From Bacteroidales bacterium (GTDB lineage: Bacteria; Bacteroidota; Bacteroidia; Bacteroidales; Marinilabiliaceae): a stretch of 20,869 nt of DNA. Shown here piece by piece: positions 7,613-15,914 of this stretch; position 1 is the stretch's first letter; each line of letters opens with the position of its first letter. The notes below the pieces were generated by a model that was not told the origin of the DNA, searched no databases, and worked only from the letters and a program-made list of their open reading frames with translations. A program made the translations under genes and the position numbers. The stretch covers positions 1 to 20,869 of the forward strand of contig SFOL01000028.1 in NCBI GenBank assembly GCA_004552385.1, in the 5' to 3' direction.

Positions 7613-10600
7613 ATGACAAGACAAACGGTGACAGAGCGCATAAAGAAGACGCTCCACATAAAAACGATAAAGAAAGAGTACAGGACGTGGTTTTACACGG
7701 TGGAACACAATGGCATAGAGCATGACATAAGGATGTTCGACTTTCAAAAAGAAGAGAAAAGAGACAGCGACAACCTGCAATGCCTGATAGAACGCCTGCC
7801 AAACGGGACGGAAATAATAAAACAAGACCAGGCTCCGCTCATAGCCAAACGCTATGAAGTGGGCAAGATATATAAATTTAAAGTAAGACGCGACGCCAAA
7901 CACCCTAAATTGTTCACCGTAAAGACACAAGAGAACTTCACCTTCTTTTTGGAAAACCCGCAAAACAGCCGTTACACGGAACTGTCGGAAATATTAGGCC
8001 GCATAAAGTCGATAAACGGCGTGAAGGTGATGGTAGAAGAAGTGGAGCTGGAGAAAAATGGCGTAGGTGAATTCAGCAACTTCATAGAGCCGAGCGTAAT
8101 AGGTCAGCTGTCGGAATCCCTGGGCGTTCGCCCCGCGGTTCGCAAATGGATGTCGCGAGTGTTCGCAAAACACGTGGACTTTGCCGACGCCCGCACATTG
8201 CTAAAAGCAAGGTCGACAGACTGGCTGAGCGAGGCCGCAGGCACGATACGCGACGAGATGCCGCTATGGGTGAGGCGCATAGGCAAGCGTGAACACCTGG
8301 GCGAGGCACTGCGCGAGCTGAGACGCGTAGGCATCGAGATATTGGAGCGAAGCAAACTGGCCACAGGAAACTCGCGAGACGCAGGGGCTCTGCGCGAGAC
8401 GCTGGCAAGCTGCATAAACAAAGCAGACGAGTACACGTCGGCCCTGAACAAGATAAACGACGGCACCATAACCCAATACGCCCAAAGCGCCATGGACAGC
8501 ATGGAGCGCACGGGATACATATACGAGCCCATCCACAGGCTGCACGTGATGACAAGCGCCATGGCGACCGACCAGAGCCTCATGGATCAATGGATGCCGG
8601 ACCTCTTTAAAATCATGTCGTCGGGCAACCTCTCAGACTGGCGGCAAGAGCCGCTACGCAAGGGCCTGCTCGACCTGCTGACCACCTACGTCTACATAAA
8701 CGCACCCGCGGCAGACAAGGTGATGGACATAGCCCTCGGCGGCAACAAGGTCATTGTGGGCGGCAGCATAAAGGCCATAGCCATGATCCTTATGCTCTCT
8801 GACGAAGACGATGACATAAACCGCCGCAAGCTCATGGCTCAGATGTGCCGATACTCGTCATTGTACAATTCAAAGGCAGAGTTTCGCAACGCACTGAACG
8901 ACAAGGCGTACGGATTCCTTCTGACCCATACACCATCAGCACTCCCGTTTAGCTGGAGCGACTTGCGCAGCTCGAACGACGTGCTGGGTTGGATGACCCA
9001 GAACGCAACCCTGATTCAAGGGCCCACCTCGGCGGTCAGATACGAGGGCGAGAAGATAAGCGTAAAAGTGTATGGGCGCGACGTGACCATAGAGCCGACA
9101 AGCTGCCTTGGCAAGATGCGCGACGTGCTGCCAAAGGGGATTATCGGCTGGCGAAACTTCCACGTGATGCTATGCGACAGAAACTTCAGCACGTCAGCTA
9201 AAGCCGACACTGACGACATATCTGAGCTGCGCCGTATGTGGCGCGACATAGAGGACAGCCTGCTCGACACACAAAAAAACTACGCGGCGCAAGGGACGGA
9301 CTCGGCAACGCACAAAATCAAGTCATTCGCCGAAAAAGGAGACGAGGTGACCATCCGCATAACGCAACGTGAGGGGAAAAACGAGTCAGGGCAGCCGTTC
9401 TTCCATGCTAAAATAGTGAGTGACAGCATTGAGGGTGAAGGGACCATCGCGATGCACGACATAGTCAAGTACAACGTTAAGAATGCGACGGCATACGACT
9501 TTACGAGAGACGGCAAGCAGATGCTCTTCAAGGCCGAGGTGAAAGACATCAGGCCAAACGGGCAATGCGAATTCTCCATGCTCAATCAGATATACGCATT
9601 CATATACAATGACGATGAGTTCGTCCGGAAGGGCGACGAGGTCTTGTGCAAAGTCACTCGCACGGCGTCAAGGGACTACCTGCTGATAAGCGAATGCGGC
9701 TACTCGCTGAAGATGCTGAGGGATGACGACACCCCCGACCTACAGAACGGCGACCTTGTGATGGCGGAAATCGTCGACGTATTCCCGAACGGAAATATAA
9801 ACTCAGTCTTCGCAGGGACGGCCGACGAGGATGAGCCCTACATACAAGACATCGATTGCCTGCGTAACATGCTGAACAGCTATGCGAACGGCGTTTACGA
9901 ACCGGAAGAGGACGGCAGCGACGACGAAGAGCAGGAAGAGGAAGAGGACGACGAGGATCAAGGAGAGATGGAGCGCGCGGAACTGAAAGAGCTGATGAGC
10001 ATTGTGGACCGCCAAAGCTCAATGGCCGAGACGAGGGCCTGCGCATTCAACCTGCTGGCGATAGCGCGGCTGATGGCTCTGAGTCTTGGCGACAAGGGAA
10101 AGGCCCAGGAATACCATGACCGGATGACCTTCATCCACCTGATGCAGCAATACGCCGTGAGCCAGTGGATAGACACAGACGAGTTCGAGCGGCACTATGA
10201 GCGGAGCAAGGGCATATTGAGCGCAAACCCCGACCTGCAAGACCAGGTGATGCGCCTCTTCTGCATATCGAGAATGGAGAAAGACGGGAGCGAAAACGAA
10301 CTGGCGCAAGTGATAGCTGAGAGACGCGGCACCCTGACTGGCAAAGTGGCGGGCCTCGTCATGGCTTACAACATTTTGAAGCCACACGACATGGAGCCGG
10401 AGAGGCGAAGCATACGCAACAAGATAAATGAGTTGCTGGGCGTGGAGGCTCACGACGTCTCCCACCTCGAGTTCATGGGCGAAGAGAACGCCACGCTCGA
10501 GTTCAAGACAAGCATGGTGTACCCGCCCGAAAAAGGTTCGCGCCCGGACAAGGAGAAACAGTGCATAAACCTGCTGAACGCGGTGTGCGGAATGATGAAC

Positions 10601-10954
10601 AGCCAAGGCGGACGCCTGTTGGTGGGCGTGAACGACAGCGGGATGGCCGAGGGGCTTGACGCCGACTTCAGGTTCTTGTGTGACAGCAGGTATGACGAGC
10701 AGAAAGCGCGCGACGTGATGCAGAACTTATTCGTGAGCACGCTAAGAAATCACATGCCCGCCGAGGCCAGTTCCTACTTCCGCGTAAGCTTTGAGGAGCA
10801 CAAGGGGCGGTCGGTGTTCGTGGTGGACGTTGACTCGGCCGACAAGGTAATGAGCGTTGACGGCACGGCATTCCGCAGGGTCGGGGCTTCGACACGCGTC
10901 ATGGACGAGAACGAGCGCAGACAGGTCGAGGCTCTAAAGAAAAGCAAAAAGTAG
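7613..10954 (+). CDS. Large OB/S1-like plus Schlafen AlbA_2 domain protein, candidate defence or RNA-processing protein
   Basis: The product has 1113 residues, starting at the ATG at 7613; a GTG at 7559 in frame would add 18 residues but lies hard against the promoter. What I see: an N-terminal basic region with a small beta-type segment (EVGKIYKFKV, 82-91); a long helical middle (about 160-460); three beta-type segments each opening with a GD-V/L pattern like S1/OB folds (KGDEVTIRI at 575, KGDEVLCKV at 673, NGDLVMAEI at 712); an extremely acidic linker (764-784); a second helical part; and a C-terminal AlbA_2 domain (about 950-1105) with LEFKTS, GGRLLVGVNDSG and FRRVGASTR. AlbA_2 domains occur in Schlafen nucleases and in bacterial regulators. 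Glu958, Glu963 and Asp1008 sit where the SLFN13 RNase triad is expected. The OB assignments are by pattern only. Function is unknown; RNA binding plus nucleotide or RNA chemistry is inference. ATA is the dominant isoleucine codon, unlike neighbouring genes. Confidence 0.85.
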   Translation: MTRQTVTERIKKTLHIKTIKKEYRTWFYTVEHNGIEHDIRMFDFQKEEKRDSDNLQCLIERLPNGTEIIKQDQAPLIAKRYEVGKIYKFKVRRDAKHPKLFTVKTQENFTFFLENPQNSRYTELSEILGRIKSINGVKVMVEEVELEKNGVGEFSNFIEPSVIGQLSESLGVRPAVRKWMSRVFAKHVDFADARTLLKARSTDWLSEAAGTIRDEMPLWVRRIGKREHLGEALRELRRVGIEILERSKLATGNSRDAGALRETLASCINKADEYTSALNKINDGTITQYAQSAMDSMERTGYIYEPIHRLHVMTSAMATDQSLMDQWMPDLFKIMSSGNLSDWRQEPLRKGLLDLLTTYVYINAPAADKVMDIALGGNKVIVGGSIKAIAMILMLSDEDDDINRRKLMAQMCRYSSLYNSKAEFRNALNDKAYGFLLTHTPSALPFSWSDLRSSNDVLGWMTQNATLIQGPTSAVRYEGEKISVKVYGRDVTIEPTSCLGKMRDVLPKGIIGWRNFHVMLCDRNFSTSAKADTDDISELRRMWRDIEDSLLDTQKNYAAQGTDSATHKIKSFAEKGDEVTIRITQREGKNESGQPFFHAKIVSDSIEGEGTIAMHDIVKYNVKNATAYDFTRDGKQMLFKAEVKDIRPNGQCEFSMLNQIYAFIYNDDEFVRKGDEVLCKVTRTASRDYLLISECGYSLKMLRDDDTPDLQNGDLVMAEIVDVFPNGNINSVFAGTADEDEPYIQDIDCLRNMLNSYANGVYEPEEDGSDDEEQEEEEDDEDQGEMERAELKELMSIVDRQSSMAETRACAFNLLAIARLMALSLGDKGKAQEYHDRMTFIHLMQQYAVSQWIDTDEFERHYERSKGILSANPDLQDQVMRLFCISRMEKDGSENELAQVIAERRGTLTGKVAGLVMAYNILKPHDMEPERRSIRNKINELLGVEAHDVSHLEFMGEENATLEFKTSMVYPPEKGSRPDKEKQCINLLNAVCGMMNSQGGRLLVGVNDSGMAEGLDADFRFLCDSRYDEQKARDVMQNLFVSTLRNHMPAEASSYFRVSFEEHKGRSVFVVDVDSADKVMSVDGTAFRRVGASTRVMDENERRQVEALKKSKK

Positions 10955-10977
10955 AAAGCGGCAGAGCCATCCGCAAA

Positions 10978-11017
10978 AGCCGCGCCTGCGCCAAGTCACA
11001 GTGGCGCGGGCGCGGCT
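10978..11017 (+). other. GC-rich hairpin between the two cassette genes
   Basis: Arms 10978-10993 and 11002-11017 pair along all 16 positions if one G-U pair is allowed, with an 8-base loop. The stem is almost entirely G and C. It begins 24 bases after the AlbA_2 gene stop and ends 27 bases before the DUF3820 start. There is no T-run, so it could be a partial terminator, an RNA-stability element or a processing site that sets unequal expression of the two genes. Confidence 0.7.
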
Positions 11018-11044
11018 CATTGTAAACCACAAAAAGACAAGGTT

Positions 11045-11260
11045 ATGGATCAGAGCATATTAATAGACATCGTGCGCAAGGAAATGCCATACGGGAAATA
11101 TAAGGGTGTGCCGCTATACAGGCTGCCCGAACCATACCTAAGCTGGTATAAGGGCAAAGGATTTCCACAAGGTAGGCTTGGGATGCTGCTCGAGACACTA
11201 TACGAGATAAAACTCAACGGGCTCGAGTATCTGCTGACTCCGCTGATAAACGGCAAATAG
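11045..11260 (+). CDS. DUF3820-family small protein
   Basis: The protein has 71 residues and is a complete match in plan to the DUF3820 family (also called QSregVF_b): MPYGKYKG (14-21), LPEPYLSWY (27-35), GFPQGRLG (39-46) and EIKLNGL (54-60). The family is found as stand-alone small proteins and, from memory, fused or next to 3'-5' exonucleases; its molecular role is not established. It follows the AlbA_2 gene by 90 bases in the same direction and precedes a strong terminator, so it is probably cotranscribed. Four of its five isoleucine codons are ATA, the same unusual preference as the large gene, which supports a shared origin. Confidence 0.85.
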   Translation: MDQSILIDIVRKEMPYGKYKGVPLYRLPEPYLSWYKGKGFPQGRLGMLLETLYEIKLNGLEYLLTPLINGK

Positions 11261-11295
11261 TGTCGCGCGCCAAAGTCGGCGACACAGAACGAAGG

Positions 11296-11339
11296 AAAAC
11301 GCCTGACGATGCGCCGCATTGCGCATCATCAGGCGTTTT
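11296..11339. terminator. Bidirectional terminator between the cassette and the sus-like operon
   Basis: Arms 11296-11314 and 11321-11339 pair at 18 of 19 positions around a 6-base loop. The outer ends are AAAA and TTTT, giving a short T-run in both directions. It lies between the convergent DUF3820 gene (ends 11260) and amylase gene (ends 11369). A smaller 6-bp stem (11261-11266 with 11279-11284) precedes it. Confidence 0.85.
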
Positions 11340-11368
11340 GAACGAAACCGGCAAAAGTAAGGCGAGAC

Positions 11369-12988
11369 CTACTTCTTAATAAAGAAGCTCCACCCCGAGC
11401 CTTGGCAAGCAACGGTATAGCCCTCGGGGGCGGACGTGGGAGCCGCCAAGCCTATGCGGCAAATGAGCGAGCCGCGCCGTCCGATGGCCTGCGCCTCGTA
11501 ATACCTGGCACGGGCGGTGACCTTGACGTCGCTGATATTGGTGAGCCCCACCGACTTGCGCGCCGCGATCATGGCCTCGATGCTCGACTTGTAGTTCTTA
11601 TTAACCCAGTCGGGCCAGAAGACGCACGGCACGCCGGGAGAGGAGAGAATGAAGGCGTAGGCCTGGAGGATGTCGCCTTTGTATTTGTTGTCGTCTCTGT
11701 AAGTGTCGTGATTATCGACAAAAGTGACGGCGTAGGCGTTAGTGGAGTTGTGGTGAATGAGGCCCGCCGGCCGCCAGGTGGAGCCGTCCTCCTGCCATGA
11801 CATCTTGCTGAAGTCTTTATTCGCAAGGCCATCGTTGAGGGCAGAATATTTTGCGGGGAAGTCAAACGCCATGCTCTTGAACCCAGTGGCCTCAATCCAA
11901 GCCTTGACGACGTCATAAGAGCCGTCCCACATCTCGCCGACCGAGAGGTAGGGCTCAGTGGCGTCATTATAGATGCCTACAAACCTGCCGTCGTAGCCTT
12001 TGCAGAAGTCGTAACGCCAGCCGTCGTAGCCATAATCGCCCTTGAGCCAGGCGAGGTATGCCTCGCAGTCGGCCTGGACGTAAGCAGAGGTGTGGTCGAG
12101 ATCCCTGGCGCCACCCCAGTTCTCGCCCGTATCGTCAGCCCCGGTGGCCTTGCCACACCAATCCTCATCGGAGCACTGCGCGGGGTCGTTCATCTCATCA
12201 TCGGCACATATGTGCTCGGCGGTGAGCTGGAAGGCGCCATACTCACCAAAGTTATCGGCAGTAAAGTTGCCCCATGCGTTATCGCCCGAGCGATGGTTGA
12301 TGACGATGTCGGCAATGACCTTGACACCACCGTCGTGAAGACTCGAGATGAGGCTCTTAAGGTCGTCTGACGTGCCCCAGCAAGAAGTCTGATTGTTCCA
12401 CTGGCGCGGATGGTAGCCCACGTTTGTGCCGCCGACAGCACCACCGCCCTCGGCGCTGGCGGAGGGTGGGAGCCAGACGCAAGAGAAAGACTTGGCTATA
12501 TCTTCGGTTTTAGCTTTGAGTTTGCTCCATCCGGTCTCATTCTGGCTGTCCCAGTAGAAAGCCTGAAGCATAACGTCCTCGCGTCCGCCATCAGAGTATT
12601 CAATCTTGGCATTCTGAGTCAGGGAGACCTCGACCGACTGGCCCCCGCAAGTGATGGTGATGACCACGCTACGCTTCTCGCCCTGATTGACGAGGAGCGA
12701 GACCGTGATTACGGCATCGCCCGCCTCGCCGGCAGCGGGAGAAATAGTTACCCACGAAGCGTCGGCGGGAATGGAGGCGACCCATGCGCCAGCCGCGTTA
12801 AATGAAACGGTTGCCGTCGCGGCATCGAAGGCGACGGACTGACGGAGCTGATCGTCAGCAATGGTTATGCCCGCGACAGACTCCGAGCCGCCGTCAGAGC
12901 CGTCGCCGTCAGAGCACGCCACGAAAACGGCAGGCGAGAATGCGAGAGCCGCCAAAGCCGCCAGGCAGTAGATTTTTTTAAAAACCAT
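11369..12988 (-). CDS. Surface alpha-amylase lipoprotein: BACON domain plus GH13 (SusG-like role)
   Basis: The 539-residue protein has a lipoprotein signal ending VFVAC (Cys25), followed by Asp/Gly-rich residues that fit export to the cell surface. Residues about 40-127 form a BACON domain (WVTISPAAGEAG, EVSLTQNA), common in Bacteroidetes glycan enzymes. The rest is a GH13 barrel: region I DIVINH (227-232), region II GWRYDFCK with nucleophile Asp327, region III GEMWD with acid/base Glu352, and region IV FVDNHD with Asp428. The triad is complete, so it should cut alpha-1,4-glucans. The ATG at 12988 starts the signal peptide; the frame upstream to 13069 runs into the hairpin and is not coding. 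It is the last gene of the sus-like operon and probably fills the SusG role, although its domain order differs from the Bacteroides SusG with its internal CBM58. Confidence 0.95.
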   Translation of the reverse strand: MVFKKIYCLAALAALAFSPAVFVACSDGDGSDGGSESVAGITIADDQLRQSVAFDAATATVSFNAAGAWVASIPADASWVTISPAAGEAGDAVITVSLLVNQGEKRSVVITITCGGQSVEVSLTQNAKIEYSDGGREDVMLQAFYWDSQNETGWSKLKAKTEDIAKSFSCVWLPPSASAEGGGAVGGTNVGYHPRQWNNQTSCWGTSDDLKSLISSLHDGGVKVIADIVINHRSGDNAWGNFTADNFGEYGAFQLTAEHICADDEMNDPAQCSDEDWCGKATGADDTGENWGGARDLDHTSAYVQADCEAYLAWLKGDYGYDGWRYDFCKGYDGRFVGIYNDATEPYLSVGEMWDGSYDVVKAWIEATGFKSMAFDFPAKYSALNDGLANKDFSKMSWQEDGSTWRPAGLIHHNSTNAYAVTFVDNHDTYRDDNKYKGDILQAYAFILSSPGVPCVFWPDWVNKNYKSSIEAMIAARKSVGLTNISDVKVTARARYYEAQAIGRRGSLICRIGLAAPTSAPEGYTVACQGSGWSFFIKK

Positions 12989-13001
12989 ATAGACAAGATG
13001 T

Positions 13002-13071
13002 TTGATTGAAGGAAAAGGGAATGACCAAAGGATGGGCCGCCGGCCGCAGAACCGGCATCGGCGACCCATCC
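13002..13071 (-). promoter_or_regulatory. Hairpin plus AATCAA box before the amylase gene
   Basis: Arms 13030-13042 and 13059-13071 pair at 12 of 13 positions, and a 4-bp inner stem (13043-13046 with 13053-13056) continues inside. Downstream on the minus strand is AATCAA (13002-13007), 13 bases before the ATG at 12988. This is one of three hairpin-then-AATCAA arrangements in the operon. The rest of the 160-base gap (13072-13148) shows only minor inverted repeats. Confidence 0.65.
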
Positions 13072-13148
13072 AGGGTTTTTACAGGCCATCGGCCATCGCA
13101 ATGCGACCGCTGCGCCTCAGCGAACAAAGCATAAGATTGTCCGCCTTT

Positions 13149-14585
13149 TTAGTTTTTAGTCACCTTGGCGGTAATCTTGGTGCCGGAGGTGATGAGCGGA
13201 GAGAAGGTAATGGTGTAGTTGCCCGCCTCCTCAATCATCATGTTACCACCGGTATAAGAGAGGTCGTCAAAAGAGTTGCCGAGACTGATGTCCCAAGCGT
13301 CGTTGGCGCGGATCTTGATCTCGCCAGCGTTGAGGTCTCCCGTCCAAGAGTAGGTGCACTTCGCTACATCGAACGTCATGTCGGTATCAGCATCCCAACC
13401 GCCAGCCTGCGCCGGACCTATGAGACCGAAACCTTCGATGAGGGTGGCCTTGAATACGCCGTTGGCGACATCAATTTCGAGGAAGTAGACCCCGGCCTTG
13501 GAGCAGGCGATGTTAGAGTTATCGGCAGCGGCAGCGCCAGCGAAGTTCTCGGGGAACTCTGCGAAGTTGGTTTTGTTATACTCGGCATTCCAATTGCGCT
13601 CCTTGGTGAATTTAAACTCACCATCGAGGTAGGCGAAGCCTTTGTAGACACCATCCATAGCGGGAGAGTGGAGCGCGGGAGCTGTTTCAGGTTTCCAGTT
13701 GTTTTGCCCATTACCCGGCACGTAGATCCACTCGGTAAAGCTGATAGGCTCAACAGTGAGAGTGTAGTTCATCATGTCAAGCGTGAAGCGGTACCGCAAA
13801 GCGCCATCAGTCGCGGGCTGGCACATGGCCTTAGCGTCTTTATTCACGAGATTGACTTTGAGGGATTTGTCGCCATCGGTGGTGCTACCGAGGCAGGCAG
13901 CATCAAAGTCATCGGCTGTGAATGCAGAGAGAGGCGCGATCTTGAACCACTCGTCAATCCTCTTGTCCGCGGTATCAACAGAGGCGGTAATGGTGAGAGT
14001 GAAGATGGGGTCGTCATAGATATTGACAGACTCATCGGCGCGAGTGAACTTGAGGCTCTTGTCCACCTTGCTCCAACCCTGCGCTGTGCCATAGAGGTAA
14101 TACTCTTTCTCGATGACAGGGGCGGAGAGGGTCGCGACAATGTTGAGGTCGGCCGTGTGGCGCGAGACGACACTCCCGAAGTGGGAGTAGGCGACTATGG
14201 TGGCGGACACGGTGCGCTCTGTGGGCGCCTTGCCGAAGTCGCGCTCAATGGCGGCGCGGAGATCGGCCGTGCGAACCTGACCTTCGGGTGTTGCCGTCAC
14301 CTCATCCTCCGTGTTGCCGAGAATTACGGCATACTCGACGGTGTCGGCATCAGCGCCTTTGCTTGTAAGCTCGGGAGCAAAAACTGTGACAAGGGTGTCG
14401 ACATCCTCATCGAGATTAGCAAAGTCGACGGCGGGAGCCGCCTTTGCGGCGAAGGTCACAGCGACACGCTGATCCTCGGTAGAGTCCGGGTTGGCCTGCG
14501 GCACGGACCAGTCATTAAAGCTGTCGTCATCGCAAGCAGCGAAAGCGAGAGCCGCCATGGCGAGCGAAGAATATATTGCTTTCAT
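13149..14585 (-). CDS. SusF-like starch-binding outer-membrane lipoprotein
   Basis: This 478-residue lipoprotein has a signal ending FAAC (Cys18) followed directly by DDDS, typical of surface-exposed Bacteroidetes lipoproteins. After an N-terminal spacer and Ig-like region (about 30-155) come repeated beta domains of SusE/SusF type: EYYLYGTAQGWSKVD (161-175), IYVPGNGQNNWKPE (287-300) and FGLIGPAQAGGWDAD (386-400). Each opens with a small-residue turn followed by an aromatic (GW or NNW), where SusE/SusF domains bind starch. It should bind alpha-glucan at the surface without enzyme activity. It is longer than the SusE-like protein upstream, which suggests one more binding domain. The name is by analogy of position and domain style; exact family membership needs a profile search. 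Confidence 0.85.
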   Translation of the reverse strand: MKAIYSSLAMAALAFAACDDDSFNDWSVPQANPDSTEDQRVAVTFAAKAAPAVDFANLDEDVDTLVTVFAPELTSKGADADTVEYAVILGNTEDEVTATPEGQVRTADLRAAIERDFGKAPTERTVSATIVAYSHFGSVVSRHTADLNIVATLSAPVIEKEYYLYGTAQGWSKVDKSLKFTRADESVNIYDDPIFTLTITASVDTADKRIDEWFKIAPLSAFTADDFDAACLGSTTDGDKSLKVNLVNKDAKAMCQPATDGALRYRFTLDMMNYTLTVEPISFTEWIYVPGNGQNNWKPETAPALHSPAMDGVYKGFAYLDGEFKFTKERNWNAEYNKTNFAEFPENFAGAAAADNSNIACSKAGVYFLEIDVANGVFKATLIEGFGLIGPAQAGGWDADTDMTFDVAKCTYSWTGDLNAGEIKIRANDAWDISLGNSFDDLSYTGGNMMIEEAGNYTITFSPLITSGTKITAKVTKN

Positions 14586-14596
14586 TTTGAGATAGC

Positions 14597-14669
14597 TTGA
14601 TTAAAGTGTTAAATAAGAATGGAGGACGCCACTCTCAAGTGACTGTCGCGCCCGTGGATGGCGTCCCCC
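14597..14669 (-). promoter_or_regulatory. Hairpin plus AATCAA box before the susF-like gene
   Basis: Arms 14621-14631 and 14659-14669 match at 10 of 11 positions around a 27-base loop. Next on the minus strand is AATCAA (14597-14602), 11 bases before the ATG at 14585. The hairpin lies wholly in the 112-base gap after the susE-like stop. It is weaker than the other two in the operon because the loop is long. Confidence 0.55.
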
Positions 14670-14697
14670 AAAGTCTTCAGCATGCAGAGGTTAGTCG

Positions 14698-15903
14698 TTA
14701 CTTTGCCGTGAAGGCGTAAGAGCCGTCAACATCATTGAAAGTGACGATGTAAGCGCCCTCGGGCACTGAGATATTGCCTCCTTCGCTAACGCCCACGCCG
14801 TAGGGGAATTCAGAGCCGCCCCAGTTGGTATTCCAGCTGCCAGTGGTGAGGAACTTGACTTTCGTGCCACCAGCTGGTACCTCAAGGTTATAAGACCAAA
14901 GGTGGTTATGACCCTCCATTGACGCCACAGTGTTGAACTGTGTCATGGCATCATCTTTAGCCCAGCCATTGAAGTCTCCGCTTATGGAAATTGACGGGTA
15001 GACGGCGGGAGTGCCGGCGTAGGGTTCCATAGAAATAATCTCATTGGACTGATTATCGAGCTTGATGGTATAATATCCGTTGGACGGGACAACGATGTTG
15101 CCTGGGTTACCTTTATCGACGAAGACAAAGGCGCCGCCATCCATGCCGAACTGACCGTCCCAGCTGCCAAGCGTGCTAAAGATCTTGAAGCCTTCAGTGG
15201 TGAGATAGCCGTTGAAGACAAGCGTACCCTTGCCTGTCTTAGAGTCATACTTCGAGCCGGAGACGATGGACATTGGGAAGTTGGAGACACCAAGAGCCTC
15301 AGGCTTGTTGTCCCATTTACCGTCTCCGATGCAAGAACCGAGGAGGTACCACATCTCAGGATCGGCATTCTTGAGAACCACGTAGTACGGGCGGACGGAG
15401 AGCTTAACCACATTGGAGCAAATCTGAAGGTCAGACGGCACTGACTTGCCTTTTGGAACGGCCATAATGCGGACGTACACATCCTGCTCGGCAGGCACAT
15501 CCTCATCACCTTCCCAAGAGCTGAGCGCGGCAATGGCCTTGTCGAAATCGTAGCCACCTAATTTCACACGGCAGCTGTTGACGACGTCGAACTGATAGTA
15601 ATCAGCCTTGGTCTCGCCTGACTCGTCGGCAATCTGCTCCGCATAAGAGGTGATGAAATCGCCAGACTTGGAGAGCTCGACAGTATAGTCTGCCACAACG
15701 GGGAAGCCCCAAGAAGGCTGTGACCAAGAGAAGTCGAGGCTGTCGGTCTGACCGAGGTCAAGGAACTGATTCACATATGTCGGGGTGTTGAGAGCGAACT
15801 CCGACGCGGGTGCAATCACAGGATTGTCATCACGATCATCATCGCAAGCGGCAAAGAGAGCCGCAGCGGCGAGGGCGATGGCAGAATATGTAAGAGCTTT
15901 CAT
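14698..15903 (-). CDS. SusE-like starch-binding outer-membrane lipoprotein
   Basis: The 401-residue protein has a lipoprotein signal ending FAAC (Cys20) followed by DDDRDD, a strong surface-export pattern. Residues about 35-115 match the SusE N-terminal domain style (FALNTPTYVNQFLDL, LDFSWSQPSWGFP). Two C-terminal beta domains follow: one near 173-295 (MWYLLGSCIGDGKWDN) and one near 302-401 (ISISGDFNGWAKDD). The GDFNGW turn is typical of starch-binding modules, and the tryptophans are candidate glucan-stacking residues. It should help hold starch at the cell surface next to SusC/SusD. The gene follows susD by 90 bases containing a strong hairpin, so its expression level may be set separately from susCD. 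Confidence 0.9.
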   Translation of the reverse strand: MKALTYSAIALAAAALFAACDDDRDDNPVIAPASEFALNTPTYVNQFLDLGQTDSLDFSWSQPSWGFPVVADYTVELSKSGDFITSYAEQIADESGETKADYYQFDVVNSCRVKLGGYDFDKAIAALSSWEGDEDVPAEQDVYVRIMAVPKGKSVPSDLQICSNVVKLSVRPYYVVLKNADPEMWYLLGSCIGDGKWDNKPEALGVSNFPMSIVSGSKYDSKTGKGTLVFNGYLTTEGFKIFSTLGSWDGQFGMDGGAFVFVDKGNPGNIVVPSNGYYTIKLDNQSNEIISMEPYAGTPAVYPSISISGDFNGWAKDDAMTQFNTVASMEGHNHLWSYNLEVPAGGTKVKFLTTGSWNTNWGGSEFPYGVGVSEGGNISVPEGAYIVTFNDVDGSYAFTAK

Positions 15904-15914
15904 AGTTAAAAGAC

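Noticed and set aside
13002..14600. Long open frame on the plus strand (532 codons) opposite the susF-like gene
   Set aside because: It is the reverse complement frame of a clear lipoprotein with signal peptide and SusF-type domains; the translation has no recognisable motif and no leader. GC-rich codon use keeps the opposite strand open.
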